From Plazaster borealis (taxonomy: Eukaryota > Echinodermata > Asteroidea > Forcipulatida > Labidiasteridae), in assembly GCA_021014325.1 (NCBI GenBank), contig CM037476.1:18078827-18142826 (forward strand): 64,000 nucleotides of DNA, in the 5' to 3' direction. Under the pieces are notes generated by a model. It was not told where the DNA came from. It saw only the letters and a program-made list of their open reading frames with translations, and searched no databases. Both the position numbers and the translations under genes were made by a program. Shown here piece by piece: positions 45,901 through 55,037 of the stretch. Each line of letters begins with the position of its first letter. Position 1 is the first letter of the stretch.

Positions 45901-48457
45901 ACTGTTTTTCACATTAATTTTTTTGTAGGTCTATTCTAAAAAATAATGTGAAATAAAACATTATTTCAAAAAACAATGCGTTGTTTTTCCGGATCCCGTT
46001 TTTTAATTAACTTTTTCTGTAGGCCTACATAGCCAGATTAGTTAAACACTATTAAATTAGCATTAATTGTCATTTCTTCTCAGCTACACATTGTACCTCT
46101 GGTTATGGTGATTATCAATGCAAGGATGGAAATGGATGCTACAGTGATTATAATAAGTGTGACACTTATAATGCATGTGATGACAAAACGGATGATTTGA
46201 ACTGTAGTAAGTATTGCCTTACTAAAAAAAAGTTTGACACTGAGAGTATTAATTATAGTGAATTAACATTATGTTGATTTTACCCTTACACCGATGTGTA
46301 ATAAACAAGGTATAGTCAGTACTTTCCGAGTCTTGCGAAAAAACGAAAAAACCCACAGATAATCTAAAGGGATTCGAACCCACGATCCTTGCTTTTTAAA
46401 GCAGACATTTTGCAAACCGTTAGACCACTGACCATGCCTGTTGAAGAGAGGTCAGTTCAAATACTGTATTTAGCACTGGCTTCCGTAACCAATTAAAATT
46501 AAAATTAAATTGGTTTTGTTAATCAGTAAGTCATCGAGGTTATACCAATGTGATTTTACATATCTCCCTCGATTTGTGTTACCACGAGTACATTATTGTC
46601 TGATATTGCTGCGTGCGTGTGTAACTTGTGATCCATTTGACGTATGCAATGGAACTTACTGTCGACAACAAATAATGACACATTTAGTAGAAGAATTCAT
46701 AGGGCCTCATTCTTGGAATATCCCTCATATAGGGTGCACCCCCTTTAATGAACTGCAATAGCATACAGTGCAAAATGCTCAATGTTCAACAATATATTTT
46801 TACAATACTTGGAAGTCTCACAGGTTTTTGCAGTAAGAACAAATTATATTTTCCCGTACGCTTTTACCCGTCGAGTTATTCTCCATCCAAATAAAAACAC
46901 CCCTACACTTCTTATCATCTGCGTATCAATCTTGAAAACAAAATGGCCCTACACCTGTCGGCAAATTGGACCATTTTTTCAGGACCTTTAGGTAATCCCA
47001 AATACGGGAAGTTGGAAATTGGAAGTAAACAACCCCAGGTCACAAATGTGCAAAATAGCTACACCTTACCCCTCTCAAATTTGTCTGATACAGAATATTT
47101 TGAGGGCCCACAACATATTCATGAGGTTGATGCTCTGCCGTCTCCCTATTTAGTGGGGTGCACCCCTCATTTCAATACTGGACCATAGCTCAATCTGGAC
47201 TCTAGTTTTAGGAGGCATCAAGTCTTAATAAAATTATGGAATTGTTCACATGTCAGTGTCGCCAATCTCGAAAATATTACATTTTTTAATAAGCAAACCT
47301 TTTGATTATTCTCCTTACTGACTAATTATTTTTTAGATAGTTGTGGCAATTCCGGTGCTTTCTACTGCGTGTTATCTCGTCAATGTGTGTCAGAGAGTCT
47401 CGTCTGCGATGGCCATCAGGATTGCCGCAATGGTGAAGACGAAAACCTGCCGGAATGTTGTATGTATTCAGTTTTTATTGTATCGGTTTACTTGACTCTA
47501 AAAAAAAATCTACGAAAGAGAAAAAAACTTGAGCCTACTGACGAGACCATTTAAAAAAATAATCCTCAGCAGTATTTCTTCGATTTGGACAGACTATCCC
47601 ACTGAAAGATAGATTGAAACTAAAGCATTATTTAATTCAGAGGATTTTATAAAGTCACTTGTTGTAGCTTATTGTCGTAAACATTAATTTGTATGTGTTT
47701 TCGTTGATGCACAATTGGAAATGGCCCTGGCAAAGGAGACATTGAGCCAGTCCTTTTTTTTAAAGAAACACGAGGAGAGCTACAAACTGCTCTCCCAAAA
47801 TTATTGAGGAAAGCTCTTTGCACTCGTCGTCAGAACCAAACTTCACACATTGTACAAAAAGTGAAACTAAAACAGGATTTTATCAAATATGACTGTTCAT
47901 GATGTTTAATTGAAGTACGTTAAAGTACCTCTGACAATTTGTATAGTGTGCACCAGATTGCAGGATTGGATGGTCGGACTTTAGTTTTTGTTACATGATT
48001 AAAGCAAAAAAATGCCACACCGGTTGTCCTTCTTTTTGTTTTGAACAAAACTATATTTTTGCCCCAATTGTTTTCAAATCCATTTTAAATTTTAAAGGCA
48101 GTATCAACTTTTGGTAATACTGTAAAGGACCAGTATGCATCTCAACATATGCAACAAACCTGTACAAATTTGGGCTCAATGTTGGTAAAAACACCATTGT
48201 TAAATAGAATTGTGTGCTTTCAGATGCCTGAGAATGAAGCCTTTCTCAGATTCAAATTTGTGGATGAAAAATTTCCTTTCTCTAAAACTACATTACTTTT
48301 GTAAATTGTTTTTATTGTTTATTCATTTCTTCAAGACCCCACTATCTGGATGTATTGGAGTGGAGGTCAGATGGCAGGAATTGTAATTGGTTACGTCCTC
48401 TTTCTTGTCATTGTCATCGCCATCATCGTTGCAGTGCACAAGAATTGTAAGCAATAA
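33857..48457 (+). CDS. LDLa gene 2: single-pass membrane protein, 8 LDLa domains
   Basis: Ten exons (33857-33938, 35274-35405, 39586-39708, 40573-40704, 41856-41978, 43865-43987, 45055-45177, 46084-46206, 47337-47459, 48336-48457) join in one frame, all phase 1, to 402 codons with TAA. Residues 1 to about 25 form a signal peptide (hydrophobic AVAVIVF, cleavage probably after VYG). Residues 28-361 hold eight LDLa domains alternating type 1 and type 2, each with six cysteines and an acidic Ca-binding end. A helix at about 374-395 spans the membrane and a tail of a few residues (HKNCKQ) follows, with a juxtamembrane Cys that could be lipidated. LDLa domains bind protein ligands or lipoprotein at the cell surface; the ligand here is unknown. 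Introns are ~2.2-kb repeats of each other, so the gene grew by internal duplication. The best preserved gene of the cluster. Confidence 0.85.
35274..35405 (+). CDS. LDLa gene 2: type 1 LDLa exon 1
   Basis: 132 nt, phase 1-1. PCNTSVIGDYQCNDGNGC start; DRSDDSNC end. Acceptor CACAG|CT, donor G|GTAAGT. Confidence 0.85.
36691..38765. mobile_element. ~2.1-kb element with ~300-bp inverted ends
   Basis: 36691-36990 and about 38470-38765 are reverse complements over nearly their whole length (AATAGTCCATGAGCCAG versus TGGCTCATGGACTAT; CTCTTAGCCTCTTCCG versus GGAAGAGGCTAAGAG; ACAGCCGTTG versus CAACGGCTGT). Inside, a 112-codon minus-strand frame (38072-37734) has no domain I recognise. It sits in the second intron of gene 2, which is 4.2 kb instead of the shorter spacing elsewhere. 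Confidence 0.75.
38766..39200. other. GC-rich insertion end in gene 2 intron
   Basis: Not present in the other LDLa introns. It has a G10 run followed by CCGGTTCCGCCGCCGGTGCC, which looks like a hAT-type terminus; homologous intron sequence resumes at about 39198. The opposite terminus was not identified. Confidence 0.4.
39586..39708 (+). CDS. LDLa gene 2: type 2 LDLa exon 1
   Basis: 123 nt, acceptor ATTAG|AC, donor T|GTATGT. RCIGTLSFYC, SRQCVLKSGICDG, GEDE; six cysteines. Confidence 0.85.
40170..40330. repeat. GACTCGAGTC-rich block, one of seven
   Basis: A run of overlapping GAGTCCGAGT and GACTCGAGTC motifs, much of it palindromic, lies about 250-400 bases 5' of most type 1 LDLa exons. Other copies: 10440-10590 (inverted), 35060-35140, 43460-43610, 45660-45830, 55265-55400, 62938-63020. 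It belongs to the ancestral repeat unit; function unknown. Confidence 0.7.
40573..40704 (+). CDS. LDLa gene 2: type 1 LDLa exon 2
   Basis: 132 nt, phase 1-1. PCRSFALGQYRCKNGIGC start, CGDKSDDLNC end. Confidence 0.85.
40770..40926 (-). repeat. tRNA-derived SINE, copy in gene 2
   Basis: Read on the minus strand: box A-like TGGTCTAACGG, box B-like GGTTCGAATCCC, then the shared body and the tail ending near CATCGGCGTGAGGATA. Same family at 46270-46437, 48990-49165 and 56945-57100. Box positions and flanking tail mark it as a SINE, not a tRNA gene. Confidence 0.8.
41856..41978 (+). CDS. LDLa gene 2: type 2 LDLa exon 2
   Basis: 123 nt, acceptor TTAG|AT, donor T|GTACGT. CTDTNSFYC, CNGHPDCLHGEDE. 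Confidence 0.85.
42360..42792. mobile_element. Element ending in a ~60-bp near-perfect hairpin
   Basis: 42650-42711 and 42727-42786 are reverse complements (ACCCGGTCTTCACTGCGTGG pairs with CCACGCAGTGAAGACCGGGT) around a short GC-rich loop. Together with 42360-42640 it is absent from the matching introns of other units, so it is an insertion. Confidence 0.75.
42793..43347. repeat. M1 palindromic MITE, expanded copy
   Basis: Begins AAAGGGACACGTTGCCTTGG and ends CCAAGGCAACGTGTCCCTTTAA, with a central palindrome around GGCCGACCGTGTT. It carries an extra ~160 bases in its right half compared with 49756-50146. It sits directly against the hairpin element to the left. Confidence 0.8.
43865..43987 (+). 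CDS. LDLa gene 2: type 1 LDLa exon 3
   Basis: 123 nt, phase 1-1. ECTSGPGYIQCNDGIGCY start, DKSDDLSC end. Confidence 0.85.
44441..44463. repeat. (TTA)n microsatellite
   Basis: About seven ATT/TTA units in the intron following the third type 1 exon of gene 2. Confidence 0.8.
45055..45177 (+). CDS. LDLa gene 2: type 2 LDLa exon 3
   Basis: 123 nt. CTDTLSFYCQSSRQC, CNGQPDCLDGEDE, ends SC before T|GTATGT. Confidence 0.85.
46084..46206 (+). CDS. LDLa gene 2: type 1 LDLa exon 4
   Basis: 123 nt. HCTSGYGDYQCKDGNGCY start, DDKTDDLNC end. The donor is A|GTAAGT, so the junction residue is Asn instead of the usual Asp. Confidence 0.85.
46270..46437 (-). repeat. tRNA-derived SINE, second copy in gene 2
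   Basis: Minus-strand box A TGGTCTAACGG and box B GGTTCGAATCCC at 46365-46430, with the same body and tail as the 40770 copy and the same place relative to a type 1 exon. Confidence 0.8.
47337..47459 (+). CDS. LDLa gene 2: type 2 LDLa exon 4
   Basis: 123 nt. CGNSGAFYCVLSRQC, CDGHQDCRNGEDENLPEC; closest to the last type 2 exon of gene 1 (8968-9090), which agrees with one-to-one correspondence of the 3' ends. Confidence 0.85.
48336..48457 (+). CDS. LDLa gene 2: transmembrane exon
   Basis: Acceptor TCAAG|AC, stop TAA 48455-48457. WMYWSGGQMAG, then a hydrophobic helix rich in Ile and Val, then HKNCKQ. Confidence 0.85.
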
Positions 48458-48721
48458 TCATGAAGACTACCAATGCCTTAGTTTAGTCTATACGTATTAA
48501 CTGTTTTACACTTTTATATAACGCATTTTTTTTAAATATAGCGCTTCATCACACCCCAGGGTGTCTCCTCACTATTTGTATGCTTGAGTTATGCGACCCA
48601 TTCATGCAGTAGAATTTACAAGACGATGCGTCGCAAATTTACAGGAAAGTGTCATGAACACTGAGGCAACCCACCCAGCTCTGTGTTACCCTCTGCGGAC
48701 AGTCCTTGGCTCTGTACACTC

Positions 48722-48727
48722 AATAAA
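48722..48727 (+). terminator. Poly(A) signal of LDLa gene 2
   Basis: AATAAA 265 bases after the stop codon; the equivalent site after gene 1 reads AAGAAA. Confidence 0.55.
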
Positions 48728-48989
48728 AACATGTATAACACGGGTGAACTCAATGTGTGGACTTGTGTAACCCTGCCTTGTGTGTAACTTTTTTGTTCTC
48801 AGGTCCACACTTCGTGTGTAATGCTTACCCAATTGTAGTGACACTTGTCATCTTCAAATGTCTTTCCTCCATCAAATTGAATATTAAGAAGTGGATATTA
48901 AGAAGTGAATAATGTTGGACAAATGAAACCCCCTTTTTATTAGTACTATATTTACTAGATGTTAAATTTGCATTGGGGATAAAGAGTAT

Positions 48990-49165
48990 TGTTATTTGGT
49001 TTTACCCGTACACCGATGTGTGTAAAGCACTGTATACTCAGTACTTTCCCGAGTCCTGTGAAAAACAATCACAGGCATATTACTCGGGTGGGATTCGAAC
49101 CCACGACCTTTGCCAATCTAGAGCAGATGTCTTACCAACTAGACCACCGAGATTGCCCGGTAGCT
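48990..49165 (-). repeat. tRNA-derived SINE downstream of gene 2
   Basis: Best preserved head: on the minus strand TGGTCTAGTTGGTAAGACA (box A) and GTGGGTTCGAATCCCACCC (box B with its stem), then the body and the tail ACACATCGGTGTACGG. Confidence 0.8.
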
Positions 49166-49755
49166 AGAGGCAGTTCGAATCCTATATTTTAGCAGCGGGG
49201 ACCGCGACAATTTAATAGATTATATTAAAATTAAATTATTAAATTATAATTACTTTATAATACCTTAAACTATTGTTGTTGTATGGTGTACTTTTTTAAA
49301 TATCTAACTTTTAAGGTTTACTTTTTAACTTTTAAATGTAGGCCTTTACTCTTTCTCTATTGCACCGTTTCACCCGTTTTAACTTCGGTATTTTAAATTG
49401 GTGTGTTTTTTATGTAAAAGGCTTAAGAAATTTCCTATATATTTAAAAGGCAAGACAATAAAAAGCTTATAAAACTTACAGCGCATTTCACAGGTAAACA
49501 TAGAACGTTTGCTTGTGCGTGTACGTATAATTCATGTTTATACTTTTAATCTTCATTTCGCTTCATGACTTAATGTAGAAATTTGGCGCTTACCATGTGA
49601 GCAGAGAATGGTGACCTTAAAGGTAGAGTCATACTTTGGTAATGACCCCGAAAAAATAGCGTAATTTTTATCCGGAAGTCTACTTGTTATAAAGATGGTA
49701 TTGGTGGTAAGCATCCAACAGTTATGAAATAGAAGCTGTGTTTAGGGAAACCCCG

Positions 49756-50146
49756 TTAAAGGGACACGTTGCCTTGGATCGGACGAGTTGGTCAACAAAA
49801 AAGCGTTTGTAACCGTTTGTTATAAAATGAATATGGTTAGAAAGACATTATAAAAGTAGAATACAATGATCCACACAAATATGCCTCGAAATTGCGTGGT
49901 TTTCCTTTAACTTTGCGAACTAACACGGTCGGCCATTTTGTGGAGTCAAAAATTTGACTCCACAAAATGGCCGACCGTGTTTGTTCACGGTGTAAAAGGA
50001 AAACCACGCAATTTCGGGGCATATTTGTGTGGATCATTGTATTCTACTTTGAAAACATCTTTCTAACCATATGCATTTTATAACAAACGGTTACAAATGC
50101 TTATTATAAACCAACTCGCCCGATCCAAGGCAACGTGTCCCTTTAA
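49756..50146. repeat. M1 palindromic MITE, reference copy
   Basis: Runs from TTAAAGGGACACGTTGCC to GGCAACGTGTCCCTTTAA with arms of about 180 bases meeting at GACTCCACAAAATGGCC near 49965. TTAA is at both borders, and the flanks rejoin to the sequence that is uninterrupted near 31850 (inverted). Confidence 0.9.
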
Positions 50147-50219
50147 CAGAGGAAGTATTCTGACAGGTTTTATGAAATTGGCTCACGGCTGAAGTGAGAA
50201 CTATAGGCCTGCATTGAGA

Positions 50220-50690
50220 CGTAAGCTAAACTAGTGATATTAAGTGACGTTTGAAGCTTTGCATGGTGTGGATCATATGAAAAAGTGTAGTACTAAACTT
50301 GCGGGTATACAACCATGATCATATAAAACAATTTTTTGGGAGAAGTGTTGGCTCCTATAGAAGAACCGGTGTGGGTCTCGAAGTTTCGAACAGTATAGTT
50401 TCAACTTCAGGAGAAGACGAGCAGAGTATACTGGTTCGAAACGTTGTTACCACTCCGACGACGAGCAGAGTATACTGTTCGACACTTCTAGACCACACCG
50501 GTTCTTCTAAGAGCCAACACTCCTTCCCCCAAAAAGTTTTATGCTTGGTTGGGTTGTACCTGCACGTACATTGCAACAGCTTTTCTGATAAACTAGTGCT
50601 GATGTTCACAGCTTCCGTCAGTGTTATAGTGTAATTGCTGTTGCAAACTTTGTTCATTTATTTTGTTTACTCGTTTAACTAGAACATGAT
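50220..50690 (-). repeat. Tail repeat, copy 3 (inverted)
   Basis: Reverse complement of the 6420 and 31371 copies; contains GAGCAGAGTATACTG and CGAAACG twice around 50400-50480. Confidence 0.6.
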
Positions 50691-51032
50691 CAATAAATGA
50701 GTGCACGCTCAGTTTGATTGATTATTAAAATTAAACATCGATAAATTGCTGTTATGAATTGGTGAACTTAAATAAGTGAAGAGTTAGATTGATATTCAGC
50801 AGATATGATGCAATCAAAAGGTTCACCACAAAACTAGAAAAGCGTTGTACAAATTTGTTATATTTGTACATAATAATGCAAATTTCATTGTAGTTTATTG
50901 AATATTTTTTAAAAATATAATAACATCTTTTTCTGGATATTTTGTCATAATAATGAGTGGTGTGTTTATGTATTTGTTTTGCATTGACCTTCTGATTGGC
51001 AATGGTTGCATTCGTTCTTTAAAATTGGTTGC

Positions 51033-51291
51033 TTAAAGGTACGTTTGGTAATGACTCAAAACAAATATTAGCATAAAAACTTACTTGGTATGAAGCAACG
51101 GAGAGCTGTTGATAGTATAAAACATTGTAGGCAACAACTTCCTCTGAAGTAACGTAGTTTTTGAGAAAGAGGTAATTTCTCACTAAAATAATAAAAACTT
51201 CTTGCAATAAGTTTTTATTTCTATCTGAAAGCACACAAATTTGTGAGAACACTGGTCTTTGACAATTTCCGAACGTGTTCAGTGCCTTTAA
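51033..51291. repeat. M2 MITE, internally deleted copy
   Basis: TTAAAGGTACGTTTGG to GTTCAGTGCCTTTAA; lacks about 110 bases present in the full copies at 4453 and 56531. Confidence 0.8.
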
Positions 51292-51639
51292 TGTTTGTTT
51301 TGTGTGCTTTAATAAAGAGAGCAATTTTTGTATTATTTTGTTTAGTCTTTGGTTACCATAGACACTGAAGCATAGAAACACATTTGCATGCTCTGAAACA
51401 TTGTTTTCAACCTCTTTCCCATAGGTGGCATGCTGTATCGACCCCTGTTGTTGTTAACCTAGAAAAGTGCCTTCCATTCATGAAAGTCTCTTTGTACTGA
51501 ATAAAATGTGCACAAGGTTAACAATAATGCGGGACTGGAGAATTGCACCGTATACACGGGGTCTACTTCTCTCCATACAGTATTTTCATAATATACAACA
51601 ACATTCTAGAGTCAAACATCAACATTACATTGTTTGTTA

Positions 51640-52300
51640 ATATTACGGATCACCATTTGCAAATCTGATCAATGTATCTCTTTATACCAAGAAACAGTCG
51701 AGTTATATAGGCCTACATGCAATAAGTTTTTAACGGCACAATATCCTAGAATGTTTATAAACATGCAAAACTCTCCGGTGGAGTCAAACTCACAAAAACG
51801 CAACCAGATTCGGATCACTGTTTGCTTGCCCATCTGGTCAATGCAAATACCAAGGAATCAGCCACAGCACAAAACCGCATTTGAATTCGTCGGGTTTACT
51901 TTTCGCGGGCTTGCTCTTTTCAACATTATTCTCGCTTTGCATGGCACTCGCTTTACAAGTAATGTCACCCACACTCTCAGTCAATGGTTTGTCTTTCTTT
52001 GACCTTAGTGGGGGCGCTGTTCGGGCTGGTGAAATCATGAGATACTGGATATAATATACAACTGATACCCTTTTTGAGGGTGTTTTTCGTCCGTATTTTT
52101 TACATGTACATGTAAACAACCTGTGTATTTTTTTTGTTAAGTATGCCATGATGTTGCATGTCACATCAGCAGCCTTGATGTGTCTGTCTCAACTTGACGG
52201 GAGTAGAGTGCGTCAGTCGTTTCCTGTATGGAAACAGTACATAGGCCTCTAAAGATAAATTGAGGTCATTTTATTCCGGGACCAACAGACTACCGACACT
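51640..52300. other. No gene seen
   Basis: Frames of 108-122 codons overlap on opposite strands here, but none shows a domain, a biased composition or splice support. I regard it as intergenic. Confidence 0.4.
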
Positions 52301-52315
52301 AGGCATTTGATTCAT

Positions 52316-52405
52316 CGATGTTCGATTAATGACACTAAGCGTGCGATTTATCGATGTTCGATTAATGACACTAAGCGTGTGATTTATCGATGTTCGATTA
52401 ATGAT
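52316..52405. repeat. 36-bp tandem repeat, three units
   Basis: CGATGTTCGATTAATGACAC starts at 52316 and 52352 and again (partly) at 52388, an exact 36-base step. Confidence 0.85.
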
Positions 52406-52977
52406 TAAAAGAGAGCGTATACTTCTCGATTGATCAAGTCAAACAAGTCAACCGAGGTAAGTATACTACCCTTTTTTTAAATATTGACATTAATCCACAA
52501 GCGAGAGCTAACAAAAGTTATGAGTACCACTCAACTGGTATCACGCGGTAGGTTTACCAACTGAGGCTCCGCACATTTCCAACACTGTGACCAAAGCAGT
52601 GAATTAATGTTAATGGCGTAACTTGAGAATGTGCATCCGTGTCTGCGGTAAACCCCTCTATGACGGCTGTGCACATAGCGTATTAATACCAGTGATTGGT
52701 TGCTTTGTTTCCAACAAATTCAAAACTGTTTTTTATATATTTGTGTTTTTGCTTTGAATTTATGACTTCCAATAGTTTCAAACCTTGGTTGGAAAAATGA
52801 GGCAATAGAAAGTCCTCTATACAGCTAAAATGGCAGCGGTCACGAATTTACCCAACGCAAATACGCACAGATATAACTACACACATCATTCTCAGGGTTC
52901 CGTTTCTCTTGATACATATTCTGATTTGTATTTGGATCAAGCATATCATATAATATGCGTCAAGCTTTACACTTGTC

Positions 52978-53656
52978 TGTGCGGCCCCTAAATGTAGCTC
53001 GAGCCCTAAATGTAGCCCCAAACCTGTACCTAAATGTCGCCCCGACCTAAATGTAGTCCCAAACCTGTACCTAAATGTCGCCCGACCTACGTTACGGTGC
53101 TGTGTACCCGGGATATGGCCATATTTTTGTACCCATTGCTTGTGCACAGTGCATTGGCCGTGGTTGACCCAGGATATGGCCATATTCCTGTACACATTGC
53201 TTGTGCACAGTGTATGGGGACTCCACGTCTATGAATATAGCGGGTTCAACTCGCTCAATAGGCCGTGTACAAAATAGCCACATCGGAAATTACCCATATC
53301 CTTGGACAAAACGGCAATATTTTATGGTGGGTGTGTTTGGCGATATTTTGGAAATATGACTACATAGAGATTTCTTTTTTTGAGGGGGAAAGGTCGCTCA
53401 ACTTAAAAGCCGGGTGACATTAAGGTACAGGTTTGGGGCTACATTTAGGTCGGGGCGACATTTAGGTACAGGTTTGGGGCTACATTTAGGTCAGGGCGAC
53501 ATTTAGGTACAGGTTTGGGGCTACATTTAGGTCGGGGCGACATTTAGGTACAGGTTTGGGGCTTCATTTAGGTCGGGGCGACATTTAGGTACAGGTTTGG
53601 GGCTACATTTAGGTCGGGCGACATTTAGGGCTCGGGCTACATTTAGGGGCCGCACA
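52978..53656. mobile_element. Foldback element built from 41-bp units, 6-bp duplication
   Basis: Ends TGTGCGGCCCCTAAATG and CATTTAGGGGCCGCACA. The right arm (53405-53650) is a tandem array with an exact 41-base step (GGTTTGGGG at 53430, 53471, 53512); the left arm (52990-53095) is the same unit inverted. CTTGTC at 52972-52977 is repeated at 53657-53662, and the uninterrupted site is seen at 32589. Confidence 0.9.
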
Positions 53657-54955
53657 CTTGTCAAACAAAAAACAGTGCTACGACTGTCAATAACCGGGGA
53701 AATGTTAACTACGAGTTCAATGGTAATTCCAAACCTACAGCATGGCGCTTATTCGAGATTCAATGAACCTTTAATAGCTACATGAGTTTTCATGGGAACG
53801 AAACAAACGCACACTTAAATTGTCACTGATGTGTGCGCACCCAAAAAATTACGATGTGAGATGCGGAGATGCCTTCCCTTAGCCGATAATTTAAAATGAT
53901 TCAGTTCATTGAATAGAATAGGTGAAACTGAAATAAATATTCTTACATTCGATTGGGAACTAATGAATTACAAGGCACAATAACACTCCAAAAATACATT
54001 AACAATAAATGAACAGATCCACCAAATCTACATCAATCCAGAGTTATTTGCAATGTGTGTCCTGCACCATAAGCCTTAAATTCTCAACGAACTTCTTTTC
54101 TAATGCAAATTCTCAGTAACCATCATAACTATTACTAAACTACAGTTAGAAATCGTGTGCGGGGGTGATGCCCTCCCTCAAATACGCATAGTGAAATGGA
54201 ATAGCACTACCTGGGGTGAGGTATACATGGGGTTTACAGGGGATACAGCAGTGTACGTGATGCAATACGAAATAAAACATTCAACAACACCGCAAAACCC
54301 CAGAAACCTATATCGTAACTGGTGAACCTCAATACATGTACATATACATACGTGCGTCCATTAACAACGCTATCAAGGTAAGACTATGCATGTGGAGTAA
54401 AACACCCCAAATAGACCATCCAAGTTACAAGAAAGCATCCACAAAAATGTTTACGTAGAAGTTATTAATACGCGTACAACGAGACCCAATTTTTTCTTGC
54501 AAGGGGTGTACGCCGAGTGAAATAACAATACTATAGGGTGTAGTCGACACCTATAAGCCAACGAGATGCAAGAACCACTGAATGCACCTGTAATGGTAAC
54601 ATTCAACTCGTCACGAACAATGTATATTTGCTTTTCCAATGTCTGCATTGAAATAAATGTACGCCTATAGTCAAACTTCAAGTGCGCCTACCCCGTAATC
54701 TAACCACCACCCCCCCCGAGATAATGGTTTAACCTTGGCTATCAAATGCGTCACAAAACAGTGGTGTCATTGCCATGGTCACTTTTGTTGTCATAACCAT
54801 GACGGGGGTTGCGCAGCCATTTTTCGCATTGTGATTAATAATAATAGGCTACAGCAGGATACAACCATGGTTTACCCAACCATGTCATACATGTCCTTCT
54901 ACAACCATAACTGTACAAAATTACTTGACCCGTGGCCAAGATTGATCTTGCAAAA
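53657..54955 (+). promoter_or_regulatory. Upstream region of LDLa gene 3
   Basis: Similar to 32590-33856 along its whole length. The copy differs by small deletions, for example near 54490-54560. Confidence 0.5.
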
Positions 54956-55037
54956 ATGGCCGTCAAAACCAGTTTCGTTTATGCTGTAGCTGTGATCGTT
55001 TTCACTTGCGTGTACAATGTGTACGGGCAGCAGGGAG
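54956..55037 (+). CDS. LDLa gene 3: signal-peptide exon
   Basis: ATG 54956, donor G|GTAAGA. MAVKTSFVYAVAVIVFTCVY with VYGQQG at the end. Confidence 0.85.

Noticed and set aside
49080..49165. tRNA gene on the minus strand
   Set aside because: Box A and box B look good, but the sequence continues into a body and tail shared with three other copies, and an acceptor stem pairing across the ends is not convincing. It is a SINE head.
51634..52002. 122-codon plus-strand frame as a gene
   Set aside because: Longest single frame of the plus strand here, but it has no domain, overlaps a 108-codon minus-strand frame and lacks any duplicated counterpart.
53034..53234. Repetitive protein frames near 53-53.6 kb
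   Set aside because: They arise from the 41-bp tandem units read in several frames.
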